NCBI GenBank assembly: GCA_025353725.1
Contig: JANXOF010000095.1
Coordinates: 186,001-250,000, forward strand
Length of the DNA: 64,000 nucleotides
Direction: 5' to 3'
Source of the DNA: Polyangiaceae bacterium
GTDB taxonomy: Bacteria; Myxococcota_A; Polyangia; Polyangiales; Polyangiaceae
Part shown: in pieces, positions 1 to 9,942 of the stretch
Numbering within the stretch: the stretch's first letter is position 1
How the letters are laid out: every line of letters starts with the position of its first letter
Notes under the pieces: generated by a model
The model's database searches: none
What the model saw: only the letters and a program-made list of their open reading frames with translations
What the model was told of the DNA's origin: nothing
Made by a program: the position numbers and the translations under genes

Positions 1-2610
1 CTCGTTAATCCGGATCCTGCGGCCAACCACGAAACGTTGATGGACATGCTCGGCGGCGTGCAGGTTGCACTCGGGCCTCGCGTGGCGTCGTCGAAGGTCT
101 TTGCGAGCGGCAAAAGGCTTGAGTTCAGCGGCGTGTCGAACGACTCGCCGGTCCTCGATCTCGTTCACGCGGCGAGCGTCATTCTCAGCGACAAAACGAC
201 CGATTCGACGCTCGCCCTCGGACGCGCACTCCTCACCACGAAGCCGACGGAGTTGGCGCGCTTCACGGGAGCGATGAACGCCGCGTTCGACACCGCACAG
301 AAACACGACGAGGCGAAGATCCCTCGTGACGCGACATTCTGGGATGAGATTCTCGGCACTCTCGGCAAAGTCGCGCAGGAACCCAAGCTCTTGGAAGACC
401 TATTAGCTGCGCTCGCGGCTCCGGAAACCGCGGAACTCGGTTCCATTTTCTCGCGCTTTGCCAATCTCAAAGACGAAATCGACTACGACCGAAACGATAT
501 CAACGGATCTCCGTGGAACGTGACGACCAACGCCAAAGCCGAAATGAGTACGCCGGTCGACAGGACGCAGCCCGAAACGGGGAAAAACCGCAGCGGATTA
601 TACCGATTTTTGCAACTGATTCACGACACCACCGGAGTGACGGCCTGCAACAAACCGGGCGCAAAAGTGCACGCTAGATTGGCAGGCGTTGGAATCGACA
701 TGCCTCTCTCGGGTGGCAGTTATGCCGAATGCGAAGTTTTCAAAGTCGAGAATCTTGCCGGATTTTACCTTGATTCCCTGGCGAATGGCGCGCAGTTCGA
801 CACGAGCGACAAGCCGAATAAACGAGGCCTCTTCTACCTCCGCGACGGTGCGCTCCGAGACGGTGTCCTGTTTGGCCTCGGCGCCGCCACCGTCGGACTC
901 ATGCAAGACTCGAGCGAGCTCACCGGCTTCTGGACCGACAGCGGGTCGAGAACGCTCGCACCGAAACCTGAATGGCTCAATCGCCTGCTCTTTTTCGACC
1001 TCAAAAGCGACACGGCGCACGCCCGCACGAATGCCTTTATCAAGGACCTTCAGGGCGACTTTGTCGGCACGAGCGTGTGCCCGGAACGGGTCATCAACGA
1101 CCCGTCGCCCAACGCGGTCGACGCCTCGTCCGACGGGAAAGTTCATGGCCTTCGCGCCTGTCCTGACGGTCAATGGCTCAATCAGCGCGGCGCAAAGACG
1201 ATCTTCACGTGGGAGAACTTTGGCTTTTACGACGCGATGAGGCCTGTCGTCTCCGCCTTCGTGAAGCACGGTCGCGAAGACTTGTTCCTCGAGTTTTCGA
1301 ACGCGATGTTCAAGCACTGGCCAGGCAAGGAGGCCACGGTCGAGGAGTGTCGCCTTGCAGATAGCAAAGCATGCCCGCGTTCGGGCATGAATACCTACGA
1401 GCCGCTCGTTTCAGAGGCTCTCGCTGGCGATCTCTTCCGCGCTTTGAGCGAACTGTCTGCGGCACTGCCCACGCTGTCAGTCGAACGATGCGACGCGGTC
1501 GACACTACGACGAAAGCCTGCCGCAAAACGACATCCGTACGCGGTATCGACGTCGCCGCCGCCGCAACGCGCGCGATGCTCGACCCCGACTACGCGAAGA
1601 CGACGCTCAAGCTCGCGGATCGCAAGGGCGTCACCACCACGACACGAAACGACGGAACCGTCGTGCCGCAGGTAACTCCGGCGTACCTTTTCGCCAACGC
1701 GCTGCGCGCTATCGACATCGCTTTCGACACCTTCGAGGAGAAATCTCCCGAAGGTAAAGGACGGAGGGTCACCAGCCGACGCGCGCGATCCCAACTGATC
1801 GATCAATTCTTGGGCGTCACGGGTGCGAAGTCGACCTCGACATTCGCGAACCCGAGCGTGACAAAGGTAGGTCCGGTTGCCATCGACTTGCTTCGTTCAC
1901 AACTTGCAGCTCACTGCCCGACCTCGTTCGTGCCTCCCTACGATGCATGCGCGTGGGCACGCGACGAGCTCACGAAAAAGGCGACGGAAACACTCTCAGG
2001 TCCACTTTTTTCCGCGGGTCTCGACATAGCGGACGCAATCCGTACGGATGCAAATGGACGGCGCGAGCTGGAATTGCTCGTGCAATACCTCGTCGACTCG
2101 GCATCGAGCCATGCGGCACTCGCAAGTATGCTCGCGAGTTCGAACGACCTCGTACAACTCCTCGGAGACGATGAGAACCTCGTTCCACTTTTCCATTTTC
2201 TTGCCGAGGCCGTCTTCGCGGAGGTGAAAGATCCACTTGGCGGCGTCGTTCAAAAGAGCCTTGTCGATGCTCAAATGGCGCTGCTCGCGAAGGTGAGCGG
2301 ACGAGCGTACGACAAGAATGGCAAAGAAATTTGCAAGCGCGAGATCGACCCCAATCAAGTGCTCGCAGTCGCCTTTGGCCATCTTGTTACTCCCATTGAA
2401 GACGGGCGATTCCGCGGTCAGTCGCCGATTGAAGTTATCCTCGACGTCATCGCCGATGTGAATCGCGACGACCCCTCGCTGCCCTACGCGGGCCTACTTA
2501 GTCGCTCCGACTACGCAGTGGTCAGCGCGAATGTCCTCGAATTTCTCTCGAACAAGGAGCGGGGGCTCGAACAATTCTACGAAGTCGTTCGTAGGGGAAC
2601 GCAGTTCTGA
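1..2610 (+). CDS. Large protein of unknown function, 5' end outside the window
   Basis: The frame is open from base 1, and residues encoded before the first possible start (TTG at 37, ATG at 40) look like ordinary protein, so the gene very likely begins upstream of the window. At least 869 codons are present. I recognise no domain. The sequence has scattered Cys residues, helical Ala/Leu-rich stretches in the second half and no membrane segment in the visible part, which fits a secreted or periplasmic protein typed as hypothetical in myxobacteria. It ends 7 bases before the GTG start of a FadL-like porin on the same strand, so the two are probably co-transcribed. Function cannot be assigned from sequence alone. 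Confidence 0.75.
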   Translation, partial: LVNPDPAANHETLMDMLGGVQVALGPRVASSKVFASGKRLEFSGVSNDSPVLDLVHAASVILSDKTTDSTLALGRALLTTKPTELARFTGAMNAAFDTAQKHDEAKIPRDATFWDEILGTLGKVAQEPKLLEDLLAALAAPETAELGSIFSRFANLKDEIDYDRNDINGSPWNVTTNAKAEMSTPVDRTQPETGKNRSGLYRFLQLIHDTTGVTACNKPGAKVHARLAGVGIDMPLSGGSYAECEVFKVENLAGFYLDSLANGAQFDTSDKPNKRGLFYLRDGALRDGVLFGLGAATVGLMQDSSELTGFWTDSGSRTLAPKPEWLNRLLFFDLKSDTAHARTNAFIKDLQGDFVGTSVCPERVINDPSPNAVDASSDGKVHGLRACPDGQWLNQRGAKTIFTWENFGFYDAMRPVVSAFVKHGREDLFLEFSNAMFKHWPGKEATVEECRLADSKACPRSGMNTYEPLVSEALAGDLFRALSELSAALPTLSVERCDAVDTTTKACRKTTSVRGIDVAAAATRAMLDPDYAKTTLKLADRKGVTTTTRNDGTVVPQVTPAYLFANALRAIDIAFDTFEEKSPEGKGRRVTSRRARSQLIDQFLGVTGAKSTSTFANPSVTKVGPVAIDLLRSQLAAHCPTSFVPPYDACAWARDELTKKATETLSGPLFSAGLDIADAIRTDANGRRELELLVQYLVDSASSHAALASMLASSNDLVQLLGDDENLVPLFHFLAEAVFAEVKDPLGGVVQKSLVDAQMALLAKVSGRAYDKNGKEICKREIDPNQVLAVAFGHLVTPIEDGRFRGQSPIEVILDVIADVNRDDPSLPYAGLLSRSDYAVVSANVLEFLSNKERGLEQFYEVVRRGTQF

Positions 2611-2617
2611 GCGCCAC

Positions 2618-4066
2618 GTGAAGACCACCCGCTCAGTCTTCGCCCTCGCGCTCGCCGCGGTACTTTCGGTGCAACTTCGCGTCGACGTCGCGCACGCCGC
2701 GGGTTTGTATACGGCAGACCGAGGCGTGCGCCCGCTCGGTCGCGGCGGCGCCTTCGTCGCGGGCGCCGATGACCTAAGCTCCGTTTGGTACAACCCGGCG
2801 GGGCTTGCGGACGCAGGAACGAGTCTGTTTGTCGACTTCGCGTGGATGAATTTTTCGTCTGAGTACACCAGAAAAACGCAAGTGACGGACGCTGGGGGTA
2901 CGGTGCGGGTCGTACCCTCGAATCGGGTAGACGGCACGACGCCCTTTCTCCCTATCCCCACCCTCGGAGGGTCGTACAACTTCGGCGATCGAAAGCAATA
3001 CACGGCGGCACTTGGAATTCTCGCGCCTTACACGTCCGTGGCAAGCTACCCGCTGACCGTCGACGGTCGGCCCTCGCCTTCGCGCTATTCGCTTGTCTCG
3101 TTGGATGGCTCGGCGCTCACGGTAGCCGGCGCCTACTTTGCCTACAAGCCCATAGAAGAGATCCGCATCGGCCTTGGGCTTCAGGCTCTTATCGGTACGT
3201 TTCGCTCGCGCGTCGTCTTCAGTGCGAGCCCCCCCGACCGACTGATCGGAGCGCCTGAAGACCCCGCTTACGATGCGCTAAGCCAGCTCAACGTGGGTCC
3301 CATCATCGCCCCGAGCGCGAACTTCGGGATCACCGCCGTCCCGACGAAGCACTTGCGTTTCGCACTTTCAGGCCAACTTCCGTTTTGGGTCAATGCGCCC
3401 GCAACCATACGCGTGCGCCTTCCCTCTGCCGCGGTGTTCGACGACGCCTACCAAGACGGTGAGGAGGGACGCGTGCGGTTTCGCCTTCCCCCGGTGCTCC
3501 GCGTCGGCGCGGAATACCGAACGGACCTCGGACGCGAGAACGATATTCGTGTTGAGCTCGCGTACGTTCGCGAATTTTGGAGTCTGCACGACTCCATCGA
3601 GCTTCGGCCGGACCGCGTGCGACTCTACGGAATCAAAGGATTCCCAAGTCCGTTCGGTATCGCCCCGATCTCGTTGCCTCGAAACTTTCAAGACTCGAAT
3701 TCGCTCCGCGCGGGCGTCGAATATTCGACAAAGAGCATCTTCACGGCGAACCGCACCGAGCTTCGCGCCGGCGTTTCGTACGAGACAAGCGGAATCCCCG
3801 CCCCGTGGGTATCGCCTCTCACGTACGACGCAAACAAGGTCATTGTAGGCGCCGGTGCGAGCCTACATGCGGGGGGAAACTGGCGTTTCGACGCCGTGGG
3901 AGCGCTCGTATTACTCGCAGGAACGGAGGTCGCGCCTGACGAGGCCCGGGTACCGCGCATCAATCCCGTTCAAGGCAACCCGACGAGCACCGAGGCGGTC
4001 AACGGAGGAACGTACCGAGCTCGCGCGCTCATTCTCGGCGTCGGGGCAGAGTACAAGTTCAAGTGA
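2618..4066 (+). CDS. FadL/OmpP1-type outer-membrane transport protein
   Basis: 482 aa from a GTG start at 2618. This start gives a clean signal peptide (KTTRS, then an Ala/Leu/Val core ending AHA) followed at once by the typical FadL N-terminus: AGLYTADRG, GRGGAF, then DDLSSVWYNPAGL. Earlier in-frame starts would run far into the preceding gene and bury the signal peptide. The rest alternates short beta-strand patterns with aromatic residues and ends in a Lys-Phe-Lys terminal strand, as expected for a beta-barrel. FadL-family proteins carry hydrophobic compounds (long-chain fatty acids, aromatics) across the outer membrane; the substrate here is unknown. It follows the unknown large protein closely and is followed after 14 bases by a secreted protein gene, so all three may form one operon. 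Confidence 0.82.
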   Translation: MKTTRSVFALALAAVLSVQLRVDVAHAAGLYTADRGVRPLGRGGAFVAGADDLSSVWYNPAGLADAGTSLFVDFAWMNFSSEYTRKTQVTDAGGTVRVVPSNRVDGTTPFLPIPTLGGSYNFGDRKQYTAALGILAPYTSVASYPLTVDGRPSPSRYSLVSLDGSALTVAGAYFAYKPIEEIRIGLGLQALIGTFRSRVVFSASPPDRLIGAPEDPAYDALSQLNVGPIIAPSANFGITAVPTKHLRFALSGQLPFWVNAPATIRVRLPSAAVFDDAYQDGEEGRVRFRLPPVLRVGAEYRTDLGRENDIRVELAYVREFWSLHDSIELRPDRVRLYGIKGFPSPFGIAPISLPRNFQDSNSLRAGVEYSTKSIFTANRTELRAGVSYETSGIPAPWVSPLTYDANKVIVGAGASLHAGGNWRFDAVGALVLLAGTEVAPDEARVPRINPVQGNPTSTEAVNGGTYRARALILGVGAEYKFK

Positions 4067-4080
4067 TAGCGTGAAGAGCC

Positions 4081-5172
4081 ATGCTGTTCCGCGCAAGCTC
4101 GGTCTGGATTTCGCTCGGAGCCATCGCGGCGATCGCGTCCAACACGGTCGTATGTACGCCATTTTCCTCGATGACAGGCGTGAGCGGCGCAGGCGCCGAC
4201 GGCGGCGGAGCGAGCGGAAGTCGCGATGGCGGAGCGGGCGCGATTCCCGATGGGTTGCAAATGACGCCACCCGCGGTTGAGTCGACCGTACTCGCTAAGG
4301 GTTACGCGGCGCTCTCTTCGATCACGGCGTCCGAAACAACGGTCTATTTTGTAGAACCATCGACCAAAACGATTCACCAAGTTCCACTCGATGGATCGGC
4401 TAGCGCGCAGAGCTTTTATAAAAGAATAGATACGACTCCGTTTAGTGCATTGCACTTTGGAGAGAGACTGTACTGGACAAGCGAAGACAAAAAAGTAGTA
4501 GGCACACTAAGCCTGTCTGGCTCTCCAACGAATACCGAAGTGAGCCAAGACGGAATAGTAACATCATCCATTTATGCAGGAAGCACAATTATCGGTTACC
4601 AACTAATCTTGCTCGGCAAAAAAGAAGTCAAGGGCGTCGCTCGACTTTACAAAACTCTGTCGAATGATAGGACTGACGTAGAGTTGTTCAGCGCAAACCC
4701 TCGCAATGCCACAGTCGCTGGAACAGAGATATACTGGACAGATACATTATCGAAAAGTGTCAGCCACATCGCTCCCTCAGACAACAGCGGAGGTACCGTT
4801 GCTGGAGACGAGCCAGGCTGCGACGCGATTGCCGCTGACGGCTTAGGCGTCTATTGGACCCGCACGGACGGCAACGTTCGTATGCTTGCCTTACCGCTCA
4901 CGGCAGGCAGTGAACCTACAACGCTTGCGATCAACCAAAATGGCCCCTCTTCTATTGTAGCTGATGCAACCGGTGTTTACTGGCTTACTCGAGACGGAAA
5001 ACTGCAGCGTTTCGATCGAGTGATCAGCGACGCACTTCCGCCCAGGCCATTTGCCGAAGGTTTTGCCTCGAATTTTGCCAGTGACGACATTCGGGCCATC
5101 GCGCTTACATCGAAGTACGTCGTTTGGATTACAAGTGACGGCAAAGTGCTTCGCCGAGCGAAGCCGAGCTAA
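4081..5172 (+). CDS. Exported protein with YWT-type repeats (propeller-like), function unknown
   Basis: 363 aa, starting 14 bases after the porin gene. The N-terminus has a hydrophobic leader (about residues 9-25) ending near a Cys, but the residues before it (TVVC) are a poor lipobox, so lipoprotein status is doubtful. A Gly/Asp/Ser-rich linker follows. The body repeats a short motif with YW: LYWTSE, IYWTDT, VYWTRT, VYWLTR and a last VVWITS, spaced about 40-60 residues, as in YWTD-type beta-propellers. Such proteins in myxobacteria are surface or periplasmic and uncharacterised. The body is much more AT-rich than the neighbours (positions 4561-4620 hold 24 G/C of 60), and uses AGA, ATA and TTA codons that are rare around it, which suggests transfer or relaxed codon selection. 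Confidence 0.7.
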   Translation: MLFRASSVWISLGAIAAIASNTVVCTPFSSMTGVSGAGADGGGASGSRDGGAGAIPDGLQMTPPAVESTVLAKGYAALSSITASETTVYFVEPSTKTIHQVPLDGSASAQSFYKRIDTTPFSALHFGERLYWTSEDKKVVGTLSLSGSPTNTEVSQDGIVTSSIYAGSTIIGYQLILLGKKEVKGVARLYKTLSNDRTDVELFSANPRNATVAGTEIYWTDTLSKSVSHIAPSDNSGGTVAGDEPGCDAIAADGLGVYWTRTDGNVRMLALPLTAGSEPTTLAINQNGPSSIVADATGVYWLTRDGKLQRFDRVISDALPPRPFAEGFASNFASDDIRAIALTSKYVVWITSDGKVLRRAKPS

Positions 5173-5423
5173 GGCATCCAACGCGGTGTCGCACACGTCG
5201 GCCATCTGTGTCAGCAGAACGAGGAAACGATGATACCTCGCTCCCCGTCATGACCCACATGCGCACCCGAACTGCGGCAGCCTCGCACGCCATCCACAAT
5301 CCCATAGACGTATGTGGAATGACTAGAAGGGTCCGCTCGTTTCTTGAATCACGACGAAGTGTGCAGGAAAGATGATGACAGCCATGACGGCGCGCGTGCG
5401 CTACGGTTAATGTGGAGGCTGCG
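5173..5423. other. Intergenic region, no gene seen
   Basis: About 250 bases between two plus-strand genes. Small open frames here lack ribosome sites and protein-like composition. It must hold the promoter of the downstream cysteine-rich lipoprotein, but I cannot point to a convincing -35/-10 pair. A GGAGG at 5414-5418 belongs to the next gene. Confidence 0.5.
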
Positions 5424-5957
5424 ATGCGGTTCACATGGTTGATTGGGCGACCGGGACGGCTCTTCGCTTTTGCGACGGTGCTTTGCGCATGCTCCAGCAG
5501 CGCGCCACCGAGCGGCGGTGACGAGGGTTCGACGTCTTCGAGCTCTGGGAGTTCGCTTGAATCGAGTTCGGGCAAGGTCTCGTCTTCATCGTCGGCTTCG
5601 AGTGGCGGTGCGAGCGGGACGACGGGCACCACCGACAACACGACGAAAGTCCCTGGCGGTGGCGGCGACCCTATCGCCTCATGCATCACGGCGTGCGAAG
5701 CCAAGTATGCGAAAGGCGTTCCGCTTGGCAACGCCATCGACACCTGTTGGTCTGCGAAGTGCCCGAAAGAGTGCATCGGCATCGGTACCGGAACGACCAA
5801 ACCGGCGGCGAACGGTGATTGCAAAAACCCAGTCAGCACGCCGTCTGCCGCCTGTAGTCAGTGCACGGTCGATAGCTGCTGCAAGGCTTGGGACGGTTGC
5901 TTCGGCGACGCCACCTGCTCCGGACTGAATGCGTGTTCGATCGCCTGCTACAAGTAG
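5424..5957 (+). CDS. Small cysteine-rich lipoprotein
   Basis: 177 aa from ATG 5424, chosen over the in-frame GTG at 5412 because GGAGG (5414-5418) sits 5 bases before it. The leader ends in VLCAC, an acceptable lipobox, followed by a long Ser/Gly linker (roughly residues 22-75). The C-terminal part holds about a dozen Cys in short spacing (SCITAC, CWSAKCPKEC, CSQCTVDSCCKAW, CFGDATC, ACSIAC), which implies a disulfide-stabilised surface module. This arrangement is common among myxobacterial exported proteins of unknown function. It converges with the lytic transglycosylase gene 24 bases downstream. Confidence 0.75.
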   Translation: MRFTWLIGRPGRLFAFATVLCACSSSAPPSGGDEGSTSSSSGSSLESSSGKVSSSSSASSGGASGTTGTTDNTTKVPGGGGDPIASCITACEAKYAKGVPLGNAIDTCWSAKCPKECIGIGTGTTKPAANGDCKNPVSTPSAACSQCTVDSCCKAWDGCFGDATCSGLNACSIACYK

Positions 5958-5981
5958 TGGCTTGGACTCCGGCCCCCTAGG

Positions 5982-8096
5982 TCACGGAAGCGGAGAGAGT
6001 AACTCCGTGCCTTTGTTACCCGTCTGGCGCGGGAGTGGAAACTGAAACGACGAGGGAGCGCTCGGTCGACCTAACGTGGCTTCGGCGCTCGCGCTAAGGC
6101 TAGCGCCCGCGGCTTTAGCGGGAACCCACACGACGACGCGTTCGCCCTCGGCAAGAGCGTCGCCTCGACCGCGGCGATTGATGCGCTCCATAAGGTTGGC
6201 GGTGACGCCGTGCGCCGCGCCAATGGATTCGAGCGTATCTCCGGACTTGGCCGATACGACAACCCGCGTTCGTCCCTTATCATCGCAATGCCGAAAGAAG
6301 TCGTCGGTGCCTGGCAGGACGGTACGCACGTCGTCTTGCGAAAGAACAGCGAGCTTCGACAGGTCCGCTTCACGGGGGGGAAACACCTGCATCGTCATGC
6401 CCTCAAGGAGCTTTGCCGCAGGATCAATGTCGTTCCAACGGCGCATCTCATCCGGCGTAACCCGGAAAGCCTCGCAGACCTCACGCACCGTGTCTCCCAC
6501 TTGCACGCGATAGAAAACACGTTTGCGGTCGGGGTAGACGAACGTTTCTTGACGCACGATAACCACGGGCTTTTCGGCGGGTTTCTTGGCGTCGACGGAC
6601 GGTCTATCGGCGGTCATCGACTCCTTCGGGACAAAGAGCACCGTGCCGCCGCGGACGACCTCACCCGCGCCTAGGCCGTTGAGCTCGATAAGGCGCGTTA
6701 TCGATACATGCCGCGCCGCCGCAACTTGTTCGAGAGTTTCCCCGAACTTCACCACGTACCGTTCAGGCAAAGGCTGCTCGCGCTTGGCTTTCGCGAGGCT
6801 TTGCAAACAATCCCCAGATTTGCCGACGGGCACCTTCAGCGGCCAGTCCTCCTGCGAAGGAGGCGTACGCAACGCTCGCAAGTCCGGGTTGAGTTGCTCG
6901 AGGTCTTTCGTCGAAATTCCGCACGTCTGCGCGAGGGTCGCGAACGAAACGCCCGGCCCCACCGTCACGACGTCCGCCTCGAGAGGCGCATCGAGTTTTA
7001 TGTCCTGATATCCGAAATACGCTAGGTTTCGCGAAACGATAGCCGCCGCGAGAATCTTCGGAACGTAAAGCGTTGTCTCCCACGGCAAACTGCCTTCGAG
7101 TTTCGACAGAGCCCAGTAATCGTTTGTATTGTACCGCCGTACGGCGCTACTCACGCCATTCGTTCCCATGTTGTAGCCGGCCATCGCAAGGTCCCAGCTT
7201 CCAAAACGTCGATGAAGATCGGCGAGAAAGTCGGCCGCGGCTTCCGTGGAGGCCGCAAAACTCAACCTTTGATCCGACCACCGATCTTGGGACAGACCGT
7301 AGAGCTTTCCCGTATCTGGCATAAATTGCCAAAGGCCCGACGCGCCGACGGCCGAACGGACAATGGGCTCGAAACCGCTCTCGATCATGGCGAGCCACGT
7401 GAGGTCCGTCGGCAGTCCCTTCTTGAGAAACACTTTTCGTATCGCGTCCCGATAGCGCCCTGAGCGGCGAAACCAGGTCGCGAGCGTCGCGCGACCGCGC
7501 GGGTCGTCTTTGAAAAACTCGAGATACTTCACGAGTCGCGGATCCCATCGGATCGGAAGGTCCGGAAGTTCGAGCTTACTGAGCCAAGCGAGGTCTTTGC
7601 CCGCCACCGTCGCGGGCGGCACGTTTGGGACAGGAAGCGCCGACATGCCGGAGGCGGAAACACGAGGCCCGTCGGTAGAGGAGGCTGACTGGAACGGAAG
7701 GTCTCCGGGCCACGGCGAAGACGGTGCGGCGACGGATGGCGCAAACAGCTCGCGCTCGGCGGCGTGAAGCGCGAGTAGCTCTTGCGATTCAATGCCCGCC
7801 GGCGCTTCCGTTGTCGGCCGCGCCGACTTTGGAGACGCGGAGGTCGAACCAGGCGGTCCGCTTCGCAGTGCCGCCGGAGCGGTTTTTGCGAGTGAAGATG
7901 AAAGCGGCGATTTCCCTGTCACGACCGCAGCAGTCTTGGCCGAAGGCTTTGGCGCGGTGAGTGGCTTCTTCGAGGACGCGAGCGCCTGGCTTGGCGGCGC
8001 GGCTGCGAACGCCCCGCCTGGCAACAAGAAAACCGCGCCCAAAACACTCAGAAACGCAGCGTAGCGCAGCACGTTCCGCCTGTGACTCGCCCTCAT
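5982..8096 (-). CDS. LysM-containing lytic murein transglycosylase (MltD-like)
   Basis: 704 aa from ATG at 8096. A TTG at 8132 would only add residues before a good signal peptide (RASHRR, then a hydrophobic core to about residue 31). A long Ser/Pro/Ala linker leads to an SLT-type domain at about 215-345, with AMIES (catalytic Glu239), GLWQFMP (254-260) and AMAGYNMG. At least three LysM-like repeats follow (about 450-500, 535-580, 625-670), each with the SGDTLESIG / GETLEQVA / GDTVREVC type start. The enzyme should cleave glycan strands of peptidoglycan in the periplasm, with LysM anchoring it to the wall. Domain order matches MltD, though the protein is longer because of the N-terminal linker. 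It is preceded 73 bases upstream by a VanW-family gene on the same strand, so both may serve envelope remodelling. Confidence 0.88.
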   Translation of the reverse strand: MRASHRRNVLRYAAFLSVLGAVFLLPGGAFAAAPPSQALASSKKPLTAPKPSAKTAAVVTGKSPLSSSLAKTAPAALRSGPPGSTSASPKSARPTTEAPAGIESQELLALHAAERELFAPSVAAPSSPWPGDLPFQSASSTDGPRVSASGMSALPVPNVPPATVAGKDLAWLSKLELPDLPIRWDPRLVKYLEFFKDDPRGRATLATWFRRSGRYRDAIRKVFLKKGLPTDLTWLAMIESGFEPIVRSAVGASGLWQFMPDTGKLYGLSQDRWSDQRLSFAASTEAAADFLADLHRRFGSWDLAMAGYNMGTNGVSSAVRRYNTNDYWALSKLEGSLPWETTLYVPKILAAAIVSRNLAYFGYQDIKLDAPLEADVVTVGPGVSFATLAQTCGISTKDLEQLNPDLRALRTPPSQEDWPLKVPVGKSGDCLQSLAKAKREQPLPERYVVKFGETLEQVAAARHVSITRLIELNGLGAGEVVRGGTVLFVPKESMTADRPSVDAKKPAEKPVVIVRQETFVYPDRKRVFYRVQVGDTVREVCEAFRVTPDEMRRWNDIDPAAKLLEGMTMQVFPPREADLSKLAVLSQDDVRTVLPGTDDFFRHCDDKGRTRVVVSAKSGDTLESIGAAHGVTANLMERINRRGRGDALAEGERVVVWVPAKAAGASLSASAEATLGRPSAPSSFQFPLPRQTGNKGTELLSPLP

Positions 8097-8169
8097 TCCC
8101 GCAGTGTTCTCATTGCCCCGGTCGCGCGTCAAATTCGCAACTCACGCAGCGCGTCATTCGACGAAGGGG

Positions 8170-9942
8170 TTAGCGCTTCAACCAAAGCGTCTTTGCGGGA
8201 TCGCGCTGGGACGACGTGGGAGCGTGAGCCCCCGGGCCGTCGACGAATTCGAGGCCATCCGCGACGGCGCTGCACTCGGCGCAAGCGGTCACAGTCGACG
8301 CCGGCGTCGGCCGAATCGGCGCCCCTGGAGCGACCGCTAACGAGAGCGTTGGCGCGACGGCGGGCACGTCAGCCGCCTCGCCATCGCCCATCGGGAGCGC
8401 CGGAAGCTGCGCGACGTCGAACCCCACGGGCACGTTGTAAATCTCGGTGGTAGGCGGGTAAACGTCGGTCGCGTCTTCCTTCCTTTGGGTGCCGTCAGCG
8501 TACTTGAGCAGCCGGGAGCGCTTGACGCGAAATCCGCGAATGCCGTGCTGCTTCACCAGAACTTTGCGGCCGACGAGGGTCGGCTCCTCGACCACCTTAC
8601 GCGTATACGGCACCATCGAGACGAGCTCGCGACCGAAGCTCACATCGACGACGTGTGCTTTACCGAGAAGCTCGACGCGGAGCTTACCGCCTTCGGTTTT
8701 CGCGTGCACGACCACCGGGAACGAATGCGGATTACGCACCCTCAAGTCGACGCTCGGATACACGACGGTCGAATCAAGGCCCATCGGGATATAGGCACTT
8801 GGCCGTGAGTGAGGCAAACGCTCGAGGACATCAAAGCCACCGAAAAAAGCGACGGCATGAAAGGTCGAGGCCACCTGACACGTCCCGCCACCGACCCCCT
8901 CGACCATCTCTCCCTTGAAGATCTCCCAGCTTTTCTGGAACCCGTTCGACTCGCTTCGATCACCGACGACGGCGTTGAAGCTGACCGTTTCGCCGGACGC
9001 TATCACAAGGCCATCGAGCTTCTGAGCGGCGTTGTCGATGTTCTTCCCGCGGCGCTTCTGGTCCCCGCCGCGCGAAAAAAAAGTTTCGTATTCGGCCACC
9101 ACCGTTGAGATATCGAGGTCCTTGAGTCCCGCACTCGAGACGTGAGGCGGAAGCTTCACCAACGTCACATCGAGCCGCGCGACTCGAGATGCCGCGCCCG
9201 GCAAAACCTCTCGAAGTGCTAACGCCTCAAGCCCCGCGAACGTCGCCCCGACATCGAGACGCTGCCCGTCTTTCTCGTGAATCGTCGCGTGCTTGTCGAG
9301 GTCGAGACGCGCGGATACGGGCTCGGCGTCGGTGGCTTCCCGCAAACTTTCGAGCTTCGGAATACCCACGTCGCGGTCCACTCGAATTTGGAGCGGGATA
9401 TTGATATCCCCGGCCCGCGCCGAGCGTGTAAGGGCAACGCGCGCCCAAAGGTCGGTGGCTCGAGCGGCCTCGGCGGCGACAGACAGCGTGGCCCCGACGT
9501 CAACGCGCACCCCCACCTCGCCAAACGTGGAGTGAAGCATGGGGGAAGCCGTCGCCGGCATCGCAAGGTCGATTTCGCGTGCCGAAAGCGAAGCGCCGCG
9601 GGCGTCGATGAGGGCGCGAACGCCGGCTTCACCAGCGCCGTTAGGGACGCGCTGACCATCGATACGAAGACCCGGCGGTAGGTAGGAGGAAGGCAGGTAG
9701 TACGCGCGCAACTTCGCGGTCACGCCGCCTGCAACGACAAGGAGGCCCGTGACGAGACCGAGCGCGATCCGGACGCGAAGCGCGCGCCGTTTACCGGACG
9801 CCAGACGCTCCGAATCGTGAAGCGGAACGTAGATCGCAGCGGGCGGACCCGAGCGACCGACTTCAGGTTTTTGCTGAACGAGCTGGCCCGCACGACTCGG
9901 TTGTAGCTGCGGCGGAAGTCGGTCCGGAGGCGGGAAGGACAT
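8170..9942 (-). CDS. VanW-family membrane-anchored protein
   Basis: 590 aa from ATG at 9942; the frame continues to a TTG at 9984 but that extension looks non-coding. A Pro-rich cytoplasmic N-terminus is followed by one membrane segment at about 57-77, so most of the protein is periplasmic. The region about 290-430 has the VanW signature, including the invariant GGGTCQVAST and the YxAxG-like strand pairs (IASGETVSFN, RSESNGFQK). VanW proteins were named from vancomycin-resistance clusters, but the biochemical role is still unknown; a wall-associated function is likely. The Pro/Ala-rich C-terminus has a CAEC pair. Neighbouring lytic transglycosylase on the same strand supports a peptidoglycan link. 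No resistance partners (VanH/A/X) are near, so a resistance role should not be inferred. Confidence 0.82.
   Translation of the reverse strand: MSFPPPDRLPPQLQPSRAGQLVQQKPEVGRSGPPAAIYVPLHDSERLASGKRRALRVRIALGLVTGLLVVAGGVTAKLRAYYLPSSYLPPGLRIDGQRVPNGAGEAGVRALIDARGASLSAREIDLAMPATASPMLHSTFGEVGVRVDVGATLSVAAEAARATDLWARVALTRSARAGDINIPLQIRVDRDVGIPKLESLREATDAEPVSARLDLDKHATIHEKDGQRLDVGATFAGLEALALREVLPGAASRVARLDVTLVKLPPHVSSAGLKDLDISTVVAEYETFFSRGGDQKRRGKNIDNAAQKLDGLVIASGETVSFNAVVGDRSESNGFQKSWEIFKGEMVEGVGGGTCQVASTFHAVAFFGGFDVLERLPHSRPSAYIPMGLDSTVVYPSVDLRVRNPHSFPVVVHAKTEGGKLRVELLGKAHVVDVSFGRELVSMVPYTRKVVEEPTLVGRKVLVKQHGIRGFRVKRSRLLKYADGTQRKEDATDVYPPTTEIYNVPVGFDVAQLPALPMGDGEAADVPAVAPTLSLAVAPGAPIRPTPASTVTACAECSAVADGLEFVDGPGAHAPTSSQRDPAKTLWLKR

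Noticed and set aside
598-1317. 239-codon open frame on the minus strand
   Set aside because: Antisense to the large unknown gene at the left edge. Either could in principle be real, but the plus frame is far longer and continues into a co-directional operon.
8170-9942. Vancomycin-resistance determinant
   Set aside because: A VanW domain alone does not confer resistance and no VanH, VanA or VanX genes are nearby.
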